From: Clostridiales bacterium UBA5888
Lineage (GTDB): Bacteria > Bacillota > Clostridia > Oscillospirales > Oscillospiraceae
Assembly: GCA_002431965.1 (NCBI GenBank)
Contig: DJEW01000016.1
Coordinates: forward strand, 127,489 to 165,873
Reading direction: 5' to 3'
Length of the DNA stretch: 38,385 bases
Shown: in pieces, positions 1 to 7,562 of the stretch
Position numbering within the stretch: the stretch's first letter is position 1
Layout: each line of letters begins with the position of its first letter
Notes under the pieces: generated by a model
What the model saw: the letters and a program-made list of their open reading frames with translations, nothing else
Told to the model about the DNA's origin: nothing
Databases searched by the model: none
Program-made: the position numbers and the translations under genes

Positions 1-4
1 GGTT

Positions 5-1114
5 TTATTGCAGTCTGCCTCTCGCCGAGACCTCCATCTCCAGTACAACATCGTCCCCGGAGATCAGATATGCCCTGTCATATAGATTGCACACCGGGCA
101 TATATGCACCGGAATGACGCGCACTTTGTCTCCTATCTCAACGCTGTCGTGAAAGAGTCTGTTATTTATGATAGCGTGCTCGTCAAAAACAGCGTCAATA
201 TGCACGTTCGGCTGTTCATAGACGGTGCCGTTGCCCATTGTGGCGCAGACACCCTCTGTGCGCCGCTGCATTGTCAGCCCTTTTGCGCCGACGTCAAGGA
301 TCGTCCGCTCTGCGGTCGGTTTGCTTATAACGGCTGCAAGCACCGTAGCGGCGCAGTGCTCAAGTGTGCCGATTGCATTTGCCTGCGATGCATCCATAAG
401 GGCATATGTGCCGGGGCGAAGCTCCGTTATGCCGTCGAGTATCTTCACATGGTTTATAAACGTGGGGGTTGAGCCGTAGCTCACCGTGCGGCACGGCATG
501 CCGTGCTCCCGTGCGATGCGGGCGAAATGCAGCGTCCGTCTTTGTGCGCCGTCAGCGACGGCGTTGAGCGCGGCAATATCCGCCGCGTAATAGCTGTTGC
601 CGTCGTGAGAGAATATCCCTCTGAACCCAACATGCCGGCATTCTCTTATGCAGTTGAGAAGCTCAATAAAGTCCGCCTCCTCAATTATGCCGGAGCGGCA
701 CTCGCCCACTTCGATTTCTATCAGCACATCTACCGTAACGCCGGACGCGGCAAAAACGCGCTCTGCCGCGCGCACATGGCTCGGTGCATCAACGCCGAAG
801 GCTATGTTCGTGCCGCTCTTTGAAAGCGCGGCGATGCGCGCAAGCTTTATATCGCCCACGATCTCGTTTGCAATGAAAATATCCCGTATGCCATGCGCGC
901 TCATTGCCTCCGCCTCGCCAACCTTGGCGACCGCAATGCCGCACGCCCCGGCTTCAAGCTGCAGCTTTGCAATGTCCGGCATCTTGTGGGTTTTTGTATG
1001 CGGGCGCAGTGCGCAGCGGTTTTCATCTGCATAGTGCTGCATCCGCATCAGATTATCGGCAAGCCTGTCCCTGTCGATCAGCAGAGACGGCGTATCCAGC
1101 TCATAATACTTCAA
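5..1114 (-). CDS. D-threonine aldolase / D-serine dehydratase-like PLP enzyme
   Basis: This 369-residue protein resembles the fold-type III PLP family (alanine racemase-type N-terminal barrel) that includes D-threonine aldolase and eukaryotic-type D-serine dehydratase. The N-terminal PHTKTHK motif supplies the likely Schiff-base lysine, K41. The C-terminal HICPVCN segment (H337, C339) matches the His/Cys zinc site of these enzymes. It would act in the cytoplasm on a D-3-hydroxy-amino acid. The start is TTG, chosen because AAGGAG lies about 9 bases upstream and no ATG fits. It is divergent from the L-serine dehydratase genes, so D-serine or D-threonine breakdown is a reasonable guess. Aldolase and dehydratase activity cannot be separated from sequence alone. 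Confidence 0.85.
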   Translation of the reverse strand: MKYYELDTPSLLIDRDRLADNLMRMQHYADENRCALRPHTKTHKMPDIAKLQLEAGACGIAVAKVGEAEAMSAHGIRDIFIANEIVGDIKLARIAALSKSGTNIAFGVDAPSHVRAAERVFAASGVTVDVLIEIEVGECRSGIIEEADFIELLNCIRECRHVGFRGIFSHDGNSYYAADIAALNAVADGAQRRTLHFARIAREHGMPCRTVSYGSTPTFINHVKILDGITELRPGTYALMDASQANAIGTLEHCAATVLAAVISKPTAERTILDVGAKGLTMQRRTEGVCATMGNGTVYEQPNVHIDAVFDEHAIINNRLFHDSVEIGDKVRVIPVHICPVCNLYDRAYLISGDDVVLEMEVSARGRLQ

Positions 1115-1138
1115 TTTGGCACTCTCCTTTTTATGTAT

Positions 1139-1166
1139 TTTATATCAGGCGACCGCAATCTGTCAA
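1139..1166 (-). promoter_or_regulatory. Sigma-A promoter of the D-amino-acid gene
   Basis: On the minus strand TTGACA (1161-1166) and TATAAA (1139-1144) are separated by 16 bases, just upstream of the ribosome binding site. It is back to back with the sdaAB promoter. Confidence 0.7.
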
Positions 1167-1174
1167 CGCTTATT

Positions 1175-1192
1175 CATTTAAATACATAAATG
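1175..1192. promoter_or_regulatory. Palindrome between divergent serine-gene promoters
   Basis: CATTTA-6-TAAATG is an inverted repeat lying just upstream of the minus-strand -35 and about 22 bases upstream of the plus-strand -35. It is placed where one regulator could control both transcripts. The operator role is inferred from position and symmetry only. Confidence 0.35.
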
Positions 1193-1214
1193 TTTAAAGC
1201 ATCTTTATATCGTC

Positions 1215-1243
1215 TTGATTTTTGCGCAGACCGGCTTTATAAT
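1215..1243 (+). promoter_or_regulatory. Sigma-A promoter of sdaAB-sdaAA
   Basis: TTGATT (1215-1220), a 17-base spacer and a perfect TATAAT (1238-1243) lie about 30 bases before the sdaAB start. Confidence 0.75.
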
Positions 1244-1273
1244 AGCTCATATTTAATTGGCAAGGTGATAATA

Positions 1274-1942
1274 ATGCGATTGTTTGATATTCTTGGGCCT
1301 GTGATGGTGGGTCCATCCAGCAGCCATACGGCAGGTGCGGTGCGCATCGGGCTCACAGCCCGCAAGCTTCTGGGGGACGTGCCCGTGCACGCGGATATTT
1401 CCCTGCATGGCAGCTTTGCCCTGACCGGGCGCGGACACGGCACGGACTGCGCACTGATCGCCGGGCTTCTGGGAATGCATCCGGACGACCTGCGCATCCC
1501 GCACAGCTTCGATATTGCTAAAGAACAGGGTCTTTCATACACATTCAAGACTGTTCAGATGCGAAATGCGCATCCGAACACCGCGCGTCTCCAGCTCACG
1601 GGCAAAAACGGGCGTACGCTTGACGTCGTCGCAGAGAGCATAGGCGGCGGACGGATACGCATTGTCTCGCTCGACGGAATAGAGACCAACTTTTCCGGTG
1701 AGCATAACACCCTTATCGTCCACAATCAGGATGTGCCCGGTCATGTTGCCGCCGTCACAACGGCGCTCATGCACCGTCAGATAAATATTGCCACAATGCA
1801 GCTTTATCGCAGCGAACAGGGCGGCTACGCCGTTATGATACTCGAATGCGACCAGCCCATACCCACAGATATTGAGGAGTGGCTGTCCCACATTGACGGA
1901 ATAAAAAAAATCACGATATTCAATCAGGAGGAAACGGCATGA
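1274..1942 (+). CDS. sdaAB: L-serine dehydratase, iron-sulfur-dependent, beta subunit
   Basis: This 222-residue subunit works with SdaAA to deaminate L-serine to pyruvate and ammonia. The N-terminus carries the family motif GPVMVGPSSSHTAGA (residues 8-22). Residues 145-217 form an ACT domain, the usual small-molecule-sensing module of this subunit. The ATG at 1274 is preferred over an upstream in-frame start at 1190 because AAGGTG precedes it and the family begins at this point; the longer version would also overrun the promoter. The stop overlaps the sdaAA start as ATGA, indicating translational coupling. Confidence 0.95.
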   Translation: MRLFDILGPVMVGPSSSHTAGAVRIGLTARKLLGDVPVHADISLHGSFALTGRGHGTDCALIAGLLGMHPDDLRIPHSFDIAKEQGLSYTFKTVQMRNAHPNTARLQLTGKNGRTLDVVAESIGGGRIRIVSLDGIETNFSGEHNTLIVHNQDVPGHVAAVTTALMHRQINIATMQLYRSEQGGYAVMILECDQPIPTDIEEWLSHIDGIKKITIFNQEETA

Positions 1943-2811
1943 GCTACACAAGTATTTCTTCCATGCTCGACGCTGCGCGGCTGTCCTCCAAGCCGCTGTA
2001 CGCCGTTATCTGCGAGGATGACTGCCGCGAAAACGGCTACTCGCCAGAATCCTCACACCGCCAGATCGGGCAGCTGTGGGACGCCATGCGTCAGTCGAGC
2101 ATGCAGTACCGCGCCGCCGACCGTTCAAACAGCGGCTTCATCGGCGGAGATGCGGCAAAATTCCGCACAGCCGCCGAGAAAGGCACGCTGCTTGGCGGAA
2201 CGTATTTTTTGCGCGTAACGGAGGAAGCGCTCAAGGTTGCCGAGTGCAACGCCTGCATGAAGCGCATTGTCGCCGCGCCTACCGCCGGGAGCTGCGGCGT
2301 GCTGCCGGCAGTGCTCATTCCGCTGGCAGAGGAGCGCGCTCCGGACAATGAGATCATCTTGCAGGCTCTCTACATTGCAGCCGGTTTCGGGCAGGTTGCC
2401 GCATCGCGGGCGAGCGTATCCGGCGCTCAGGGAGGCTGTCAGGCAGAGATAGGCGTTGCCAGTGCCATGGCGGCGGCAGCCTTGACGCATATCATGGGCG
2501 GCACTGGCGAGCAATGCGCCCATGCATTTGCCATTGCGCTGGGGAATCTCCTTGGGCTGGTGTGCGATCCTGTGGCGGGCTTGGTTGAGATCCCGTGTGT
2601 CAAGCGAAACGTCATCGGCGCTGTGAATGCCGTAAGCGCGGCAGACATGGCGCTTGCCGGTATAACGTCGCATATTCCTGCGGATGAAGTAATAGACGCA
2701 ATGGGAGAAATCGGGGATGCAATGCCTGCAAGTCTGAGGGAGACAGGTCAGGGCGGACTTGCCGCGACCCCGACCGGACGGCGTATTGCGGAGAGCCTTC
2801 CGCAGGGATGA
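1939..2811 (+). CDS. sdaAA: L-serine dehydratase, iron-sulfur-dependent, alpha subunit
   Basis: This 290-residue catalytic subunit has the usual length of the two-subunit clostridial form. The segments GAQGGCQAE (C167), LVCDPVAG (C209) and EIPCVKRN (C220) hold the three cysteines known in the family to bind the oxygen-labile [4Fe-4S] cluster; the cluster binds and activates serine, so no PLP is needed. Further cysteines at 103, 106 and 119 lie in CNACMKRIVAAPTAGSCG, another conserved family segment. It is coupled to sdaAB by a 4-base overlap. An anaerobic lifestyle fits this enzyme class. Confidence 0.95.
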   Translation: MSYTSISSMLDAARLSSKPLYAVICEDDCRENGYSPESSHRQIGQLWDAMRQSSMQYRAADRSNSGFIGGDAAKFRTAAEKGTLLGGTYFLRVTEEALKVAECNACMKRIVAAPTAGSCGVLPAVLIPLAEERAPDNEIILQALYIAAGFGQVAASRASVSGAQGGCQAEIGVASAMAAAALTHIMGGTGEQCAHAFAIALGNLLGLVCDPVAGLVEIPCVKRNVIGAVNAVSAADMALAGITSHIPADEVIDAMGEIGDAMPASLRETGQGGLAATPTGRRIAESLPQG

Positions 2812-2830
2812 TGCGCCGAGTTATGCGCAC

Positions 2831-2859
2831 TTGAAATACTGCGCAACGCATGTTATTAT
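2831..2859 (+). promoter_or_regulatory. Sigma-A promoter of the small Cys-containing protein gene
   Basis: TTGAAA (2831-2836), a 17-base spacer and TATTAT (2854-2859) lie 38 bases before the start codon, so the next gene probably has its own promoter rather than depending on sdaAA. Confidence 0.6.
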
Positions 2860-2897
2860 ATGTTCGCAATTTATATCAAATGGGAGGAGTATCAAAA

Positions 2898-3242
2898 ATG
2901 GATAACAGCTTCATCGTTGAAAAAACAAAGGAACTTATCGCCGCGCCTACCTGCTGCGCTGAAGCAAAGGCTGCTGCCGAGGCTTTTCTCTCTGCCGTCG
3001 GCACTGATAGGGAAAACATAGCGAGGAAAGCGTACCTGACCGAGCTTGAAGAGGATCTTGAGTCCATTGACGAGCTTCTGGAGTTTGCACATTCCGAAAG
3101 ATGCGCACAGATATTCGGTGAGGAGCGCGCCAAAGACTTTCTCGCCCACGCCGAGCAGCTGAAGGCAAACGGCGTACCCTATTGCGATTGCCCGGCGTGC
3201 ACCGCGGCTGAAGCAATTCTGCGCTCAGAGTGTCTTATATAA
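2898..3242 (+). CDS. Small conserved clostridial protein, function unknown
   Basis: This is a 114-residue, mostly helical, acidic cytoplasmic protein with no signal peptide. The ATG at 2898 follows a strong GGGAGGAG site; an earlier in-frame start at 2850 lacks one. Cysteines fall in two clusters: a CC pair (C19, C20) near the start and YCDCPAC (C96, C98, C101) near the end, plus C69 and C112. The arrangement suggests metal binding or redox chemistry, which is inference. From memory, similar short clostridial proteins carry the database label 'molecular chaperone Hsp90'. Nothing here resembles the Hsp90 ATPase fold, and 114 residues is far too short, so that label should not be trusted. Confidence 0.75.
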   Translation: MDNSFIVEKTKELIAAPTCCAEAKAAAEAFLSAVGTDRENIARKAYLTELEEDLESIDELLEFAHSERCAQIFGEERAKDFLAHAEQLKANGVPYCDCPACTAAEAILRSECLI

Positions 3243-3349
3243 AAATTTATGACGCTGCGGCACCGGGCGAACTGCTTTGTTGACTTCACCTTTCAGAGTG
3301 CGGATAACGACGGATAGTCATGGCGGTGTTTATCAAATAGTGTACAATT

Positions 3350-3376
3350 CCCCGCAGGACATTTTCTCCTGCGGGG
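3350..3376 (+). terminator. Hairpin terminator after the small Cys-containing gene
   Basis: A perfect 10-bp stem (CCCCGCAGGA / TCCTGCGGGG) with a 7-base loop is followed on the plus strand by the weak U-stretch ATAATTTTA. It lies about 107 bases beyond the stop codon. Confidence 0.6.
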
Positions 3377-3386
3377 ATAATTTTAT

Positions 3387-3420
3387 GGCAGTGCCGCACA
3401 ATACCTCTGCGGCATCTGCC
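3387..3420 (+). repeat. Hairpin-forming dispersed repeat, copy 1
   Basis: A two-part stem (GGCAG/CTGCC outside, GCCGCA/TGCGGC inside) with a small bulge. The first 32 bases match copy 2 on the minus strand near 17757-17788 at 28 positions, including the loop bases CACAATAC. No U-tract follows on either strand. It lies downstream of the deacetylase gene. Confidence 0.6.
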
Positions 3421-3553
3421 TGAAAATCTGTGCTCTGATAAAGTCACTTTTTCTTGAAATATACAAAGTATTTCAGCAATAAGTGCCGTCCTCGTAATTC
3501 AAATTTTCTCCTCACCTGTTCTTGCCGCATTATGCTGTGCTGCCTCATATTCC

Positions 3554-4321
3554 CTATTTTGCGCACTGCTTGCCTGTATGGTCAATGGTGTACTCACCGG
3601 TCAAAAGTATCTGAGACACCGGCACAACGGTGTAACCGTCGGCAAGAAGCGCCTCGATTATTCCCGGCAGTGCCTGAGGCGTGTTTTCCGCAGCATTGTG
3701 GAAGAGCACAATGCTGCCAGGCTCAATGTTTTTCAATACACGCCCCTGTATCTCATCGGCGGATATGCCCTTCCAGTCGAGGCTGTCAACATTCCACTGT
3801 ACCGGCGTCATGCCCATACCGCGTACAGCAGAGATAACATGATCGTCATATTCGCCGTACGGACAGCGGAAAAGCGTTGGCGCAACGCCTGTAACCGCCG
3901 CTATCTTCTCATTGCAGTCTGTGATGTCGGACACTATCTGCTCATCGCTCAGCTGCGAAAAGTGTGCATGGCTGGACGAGTGGTTCATTACCTCGTGCCC
4001 GGCATCGCTGAGCGCCTTGACTGATTCCGGATATTTATCCACCCAGTCGCCAACGACAAAGAACGTTGTATGTATGCCGTATTTATCCAGTATATCAATA
4101 AGCTCTTGGGTGTCCTCATTGCCCCATGCCGCATCGAATGAGAGAGCGACGGTCTTGTCATCCCTCTGCACAGAATAAACCGGGAGCTGCCGCGTCGTTG
4201 ATGATGCGCCGACTATCGCCGGGCTGCTCACGACCCAGAATATTAGTGCAATTGCCAGCACCAGTCCAATTGCCGACAACACCGGTCGATTCTTCTGAAT
4301 AAGACGTTTGATGTCAATCAA
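3554..4321 (-). CDS. PdaB-like polysaccharide deacetylase, membrane-anchored
   Basis: This 255-residue protein has an N-terminal signal-anchor helix (about residues 12-38) and an extracytoplasmic NodB domain. The catalytic motifs are visible: SFDAAWGNE with the general-base aspartate D63, HSSSH with metal ligands H114 and H118, RCPYGEYD (R152), and LFHN near the end. The SFDxxWGxE form of motif 1, rather than TFDDG, is typical of the sporulation-associated PdaB branch, so a role in spore peptidoglycan is plausible. I chose the TTG at 4321 because AAAGGAG sits 8 bases before it; an ATG at 4354 would add 11 residues but would place the ribosome site inside the gene. It appears to be transcribed alone. 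Confidence 0.88.
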   Translation of the reverse strand: MIDIKRLIQKNRPVLSAIGLVLAIALIFWVVSSPAIVGASSTTRQLPVYSVQRDDKTVALSFDAAWGNEDTQELIDILDKYGIHTTFFVVGDWVDKYPESVKALSDAGHEVMNHSSSHAHFSQLSDEQIVSDITDCNEKIAAVTGVAPTLFRCPYGEYDDHVISAVRGMGMTPVQWNVDSLDWKGISADEIQGRVLKNIEPGSIVLFHNAAENTPQALPGIIEALLADGYTVVPVSQILLTGEYTIDHTGKQCAK

Positions 4322-4482
4322 GCTCACCACTCCTTTTGGTATATCATATGACAAGCTCTAGCCCATTAGAAATCAAACGTTCTGCAAAGAAGATGTGCAG
4401 ACAGGGAAACTTATAAAAGGCTGCATCTCATCCGGCAAGGTGTAATGCGCAGTTTTATGACGTAATTTCGCATTATGTAAAC

Positions 4483-4500
4483 TTTTTACTCGGTTTTTAC
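4483..4500 (+). promoter_or_regulatory. Tandem TTTTTAC repeat, PhoP-box-like
   Basis: TTTTTAC at 4483-4489 and 4494-4500 repeats with an 11-base period, one helical turn, ending 21 bases upstream of the predicted -35. PhoP of Bacillota binds tandem TTnACA-like hexamers with this spacing, so phosphate control is possible. The first copy is also half of an inverted repeat, GTAAACTTTTTAC (4477-4489). The regulator is inferred, not shown. Confidence 0.4.
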
Positions 4501-4521
4501 AAATAAAAAATACGCAGGTAC

Positions 4522-4550
4522 TTGTATTGAAAGCAGAAATGTGTTATATA
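4522..4550 (+). promoter_or_regulatory. Sigma-A promoter of the transporter operon
   Basis: TTGTAT (4522-4527), a 17-base spacer and TATATA (4545-4550) give a leader of roughly 110 bases before the binding-protein gene. Confidence 0.55.
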
Positions 4551-4666
4551 TAGGATAGGATGCATGGCAGATTTATGGCAAAGCTCGTCGATCTCTGCCG
4601 GCTTTACAAATGATATTCACCGGCTCAACGCCGTGAATATAAATATTTTATGGAGGAAAATCCAGA

Positions 4667-5782
4667 ATGAAAAAGATAATAGCACTTCTCCTTGCGCTCG
4701 TAATGGTTTTTGCTCTTTGCGCATGCGGTCAGTCCGCCGCTCCCGCAGCGACCGAGGCTCCTGCCGCAGCTCCCGCTGAGAGCGAGGCCCCGGCAGCCGC
4801 AGAGAACCAGCACTTCGACAAGCTGACTCTTGAGTTTGTCCCCTCCAAGGATGCTGACGTTATCATCACCGGCACCAAGAATCTGCCCGATCTCGTTAAG
4901 GCAGAGATGAGCAAGCTCGGTTACGACATCGACGAAGTTGACATCACTGTCGGCACCAGCTACGATGCAACCGGCGAGGCTATGGCCGCAGGCTCTATCG
5001 ACCTTGGCTGGCTGCCCGGCGGCACTTACGCTCTCTACTCCGACGATGTTGACGTCATACTCACCGCGACCCGCAACGGTCTTTCCAACGACAGCACCGA
5101 TCCTACCACCTGGAACGGCGATGCTAACGCCACCAAGAAAGATGGTCCTCAGGTCACCTACTACCGCTCTCTGATCTATGCAACTCCGTCCGAGTACGGC
5201 AAGGAGCTTGCTGCAAAGGTCAACGCCGGTGAGAAGCTCACTTGGGAAGACCTCGACAAGGCAAAGTGGGCGGTTCAGAAGACCTCCTCTTCCGCCGGCT
5301 ACATCTACCCCTCCATGTGGCTCATGGAAAACTACGACGGCAAGAAGATCTCCGATCTGAGCAACGTCATTCCTCTTGACTCCGGCTACGGCACCGCATT
5401 CTCCTACGCCGCTGCAGAGCAGGTTGACATCATCGTCTGCTACGCTGACGGCCGCAACGACTATGAAGCCAGCTGGATGCTCCCCACCGATCAGCAGGAT
5501 GAGACCGGCAAGCAGGGCATGGGGCGCAGCGACTCCATCTGGAACGAGCTCAACGTTATCGGCGTGACCGAGCCTATCTACAACGACACCGTCGCTATCT
5601 CCAAGGAGAGCCAGTACTACACTCCGGAGATCGTTTCCGCTCTTCAGGACTGCTTCATCAACATCATCAACACTCCCGAGGGCAAGGAGATATTCTCTGT
5701 TTACAGCCACACCGGCTATGCCAAGGCTGTTGACTCCGATTATGACGGCGCACGCGCCGCTCTGGCCGTCGTTTCCGACTGA
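4667..5782 (+). CDS. phnD: Phosphonate-type ABC transporter substrate-binding lipoprotein
   Basis: This 371-residue lipoprotein begins with a signal peptide ending in the lipobox LCAC (lipidated C20), followed by an Ala/Pro/Glu-rich tether to about residue 47 and a PhnD/PtxB-type periplasmic-binding fold. The segment QKTSSSAGYIYPS (SSSAGY at 207-212) corresponds to the STSGY-like loop that in PhnD holds the phosphonate group, so the ligand probably carries a phosphonate, phosphite or phosphate moiety. The protein would sit on the outer face of the membrane and feed the two permeases downstream. Codons are strongly biased to C- and G-ending forms, consistent with high expression, and an internal terminator follows. 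The true ligand is unknown; the downstream nucleotidase argues against a simple phosphonate pathway because no C-P lyase genes are present. Confidence 0.85.
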   Translation: MKKIIALLLALVMVFALCACGQSAAPAATEAPAAAPAESEAPAAAENQHFDKLTLEFVPSKDADVIITGTKNLPDLVKAEMSKLGYDIDEVDITVGTSYDATGEAMAAGSIDLGWLPGGTYALYSDDVDVILTATRNGLSNDSTDPTTWNGDANATKKDGPQVTYYRSLIYATPSEYGKELAAKVNAGEKLTWEDLDKAKWAVQKTSSSAGYIYPSMWLMENYDGKKISDLSNVIPLDSGYGTAFSYAAAEQVDIIVCYADGRNDYEASWMLPTDQQDETGKQGMGRSDSIWNELNVIGVTEPIYNDTVAISKESQYYTPEIVSALQDCFINIINTPEGKEIFSVYSHTGYAKAVDSDYDGARAALAVVSD

Positions 5783-5793
5783 CGGCAAATTGA

Positions 5794-5823
5794 AAAAGCG
5801 CCCTGCGTATACAGGGCGCTTTT
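5794..5823 (+). terminator. Intra-operon terminator/attenuator after the binding-protein gene
   Basis: A perfect 12-bp stem (AAAAGCGCCCTG / CAGGGCGCTTTT) with a 6-base loop ends in TTTT. It lies between phnD and phnC. Partial read-through would give the usual excess of binding protein over ATPase and permeases. Confidence 0.75.
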
Positions 5824-5899
5824 CTCCTATGAAAATACATATGGCAACGCCGCATGATGCGGTGATGCCTCTAATTTTTACAAAGAAAAGAGTCTCGGC

Positions 5900-6688
5900 A
5901 TGATAGAATTCAAGAATGTGTATAAGACTTATCCAAACGGCTTCACAGCCCTGAAAAACATAAACCTGCAGATTGAGCAGGGGGAGTTCGTCGCGATCAT
6001 CGGCCTTTCCGGCGCCGGCAAGTCAACGATCCTCCGCTGCATCAACCGTATGCACGACATCACCAAGGGTGAGCTGACTGTTGACGGCGTTGACGTCGAT
6101 TCACTCCGAGGCAAGGAACTGCGCAGGTACCGGCGCAAGGTCGGCATGATATTCCAGAGCTTCAACCTCGTTACCCGCAGCACGGCCATAAAGAACGTTC
6201 TCACAGCGGACGTCCCCGATATGTCCTTCTTCAGAGTGCTCTTCGGCGTTTTCACGAAAGAGCAGAAGATGCGCGCGCTCGAAAGCCTTGACAAGGTTGG
6301 CATTTTGGATAAGGCCTATACCCGCTGCGACCAGCTCTCCGGCGGGCAGCAGCAGCGCGTCGCTCTGGCACGCACACTCAACCAGAATCCAAAGATAATA
6401 CTGGCTGATGAGCCTGTTGCGTCTCTTGACCCGATAACCGCAAAGCAGGTCATGCAGGACTTTGTACGCATCAACAAGGAATACAAGATAAGCATACTGC
6501 TCAATATACACCACGTTGACCTCGCGCTCAAATACTGTGACCGTGTTATAGGCATACGCGCCGGTGAAATAGTATTTGACGGTCCCGCCAGCACTATCAC
6601 TCAGGAACAGATCGACGCAGTATACAACGGCAGCAAGGTGCCAACCATGGGCGAAGGTGAAAGCGACGCTCCTGTCGTCAAGCAGTAA
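5900..6688 (+). CDS. phnC: Phosphonate-type ABC transporter ATP-binding protein
   Basis: This 262-residue ABC ATPase powers the importer from the cytoplasmic side. It shows Walker A GLSGAGKS (35-42), the Q-loop (MIFQSFNLV), the signature LSGGQQQRVA, Walker B IILADEP, the D-loop SLDP and the H-loop histidine in NIHHVD. The IHHVDLALKYCDRVIGIRAGEIVFDGP segment is characteristic of PhnC. The start has only a weak AAAAGAG ribosome site. It follows the internal terminator by 76 bases, so it depends on read-through or an unseen promoter. Confidence 0.92.
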   Translation: MIEFKNVYKTYPNGFTALKNINLQIEQGEFVAIIGLSGAGKSTILRCINRMHDITKGELTVDGVDVDSLRGKELRRYRRKVGMIFQSFNLVTRSTAIKNVLTADVPDMSFFRVLFGVFTKEQKMRALESLDKVGILDKAYTRCDQLSGGQQQRVALARTLNQNPKIILADEPVASLDPITAKQVMQDFVRINKEYKISILLNIHHVDLALKYCDRVIGIRAGEIVFDGPASTITQEQIDAVYNGSKVPTMGEGESDAPVVKQ

Positions 6689-6700
6689 GAGGGGCGGATT

Positions 6701-7552
6701 ATGGAAGAAAACAATTCCGTTCTCTGCAAAGAGACGCTGTATGACAAGATATTCAAACCCAAGACCATAACGCTCGCCAACGGTCACTCCGTGCAGCGCC
6801 GCAGAAGCCGCACTCCGCTTATATTGCTTTTTCTGGCGCTCGCTATATGGTGGTCGCTGAAGATGACAGGGTTCAGTCTGGTCATCGTCATAAACAAGTT
6901 CAGCAAGATGATCGACCTCATGGAGAAAATATTCCAGCCAAATTGGGAGTTTTTCCCCAAGGTCGTCTCCCCCCTGCTCGACACAATCAAGATGTCCATC
7001 CTCGGCACCGTAATAGGCTGCGCGCTCGCGCTGCCTGTCGCCATTCTCTCATCCAGCAACATAAATCACAGCGTCGTGCTGGTAAGTATATTCCGCTTTA
7101 TTCTCGGTCTTATCCGCACTCTGCCGACTCTTATAATAGCGCTCGTATGCGCGCTGATCTTCTCCCTCGGCACTTTCTCCGGCACTGTAGCTATTGCAAT
7201 ATTCACATTCGGCATCGTGGCTAAAATGCTCTTTGAGAGTATCGAGACCATTGATATGGGACCGTTTGAAGCAATGGAAGCGCTCGGCGCAAACAAGTTC
7301 CAGGCTTTCTGGTCGGCTTGTGTGCCGCAGATTCTGCCCGTCTACCTCAGCCACAGTCTTTACTGCTTTGAGATGAATGTACGTGCGTCCGCCATTCTCG
7401 GCTACGTCGGCGCAGGCGGACTCGGCATAACGATAAACGAACGTATCGGATGGCGCGATTACAACAGTCTCGGCATGGTACTCCTTTCGCTGTTCGTCGT
7501 CGTTGTGGCGATTGACTTTTTCAGCGAATACCTGCGCAAGAAACTGAGTTGA
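6701..7552 (+). CDS. phnE: Phosphonate-type ABC transporter permease, first copy
   Basis: This 283-residue polytopic membrane protein belongs to the PhnE permease family. Hydrophobic segments start around residue 44. The EAA loop that docks to the ATPase is visible as EAMEALGANKFQAFWSACVPQILP, and the family-typical ending GYVGAGGLGITINERIGWRDYNSLGMVLL follows. The start ATG has GAGGGGCG just upstream and lies 12 bases after phnC. It probably pairs with the next gene to form a heterodimeric channel. Confidence 0.9.
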   Translation: MEENNSVLCKETLYDKIFKPKTITLANGHSVQRRRSRTPLILLFLALAIWWSLKMTGFSLVIVINKFSKMIDLMEKIFQPNWEFFPKVVSPLLDTIKMSILGTVIGCALALPVAILSSSNINHSVVLVSIFRFILGLIRTLPTLIIALVCALIFSLGTFSGTVAIAIFTFGIVAKMLFESIETIDMGPFEAMEALGANKFQAFWSACVPQILPVYLSHSLYCFEMNVRASAILGYVGAGGLGITINERIGWRDYNSLGMVLLSLFVVVVAIDFFSEYLRKKLS

Positions 7553-7562
7553 AAGGAGAGGC

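Larger units (their letters stand above)
3243..3553. other. Intergenic region at a convergent gene junction
   Basis: No gene is supported in these 311 bases. The region holds two hairpins, at 3350-3376 and 3387-3420 (listed separately), between a plus-strand and a minus-strand gene end. Nothing else is recognisable. Confidence 0.6.
4322..4666. other. Divergent intergenic control region before the phosphonate-type transporter
   Basis: No gene is supported in these 345 bases. The right half carries the promoter and tandem-repeat operator for the transporter operon (listed separately). The left half must hold the deacetylase promoter, but I see no convincing -35/-10 pair there. Confidence 0.6.

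Noticed and set aside
4625..5788. 387-codon minus-strand open frame opposite the binding-protein gene
   Set aside because: Product of the strong codon bias of phnD; no domain, and it would span the transporter leader.
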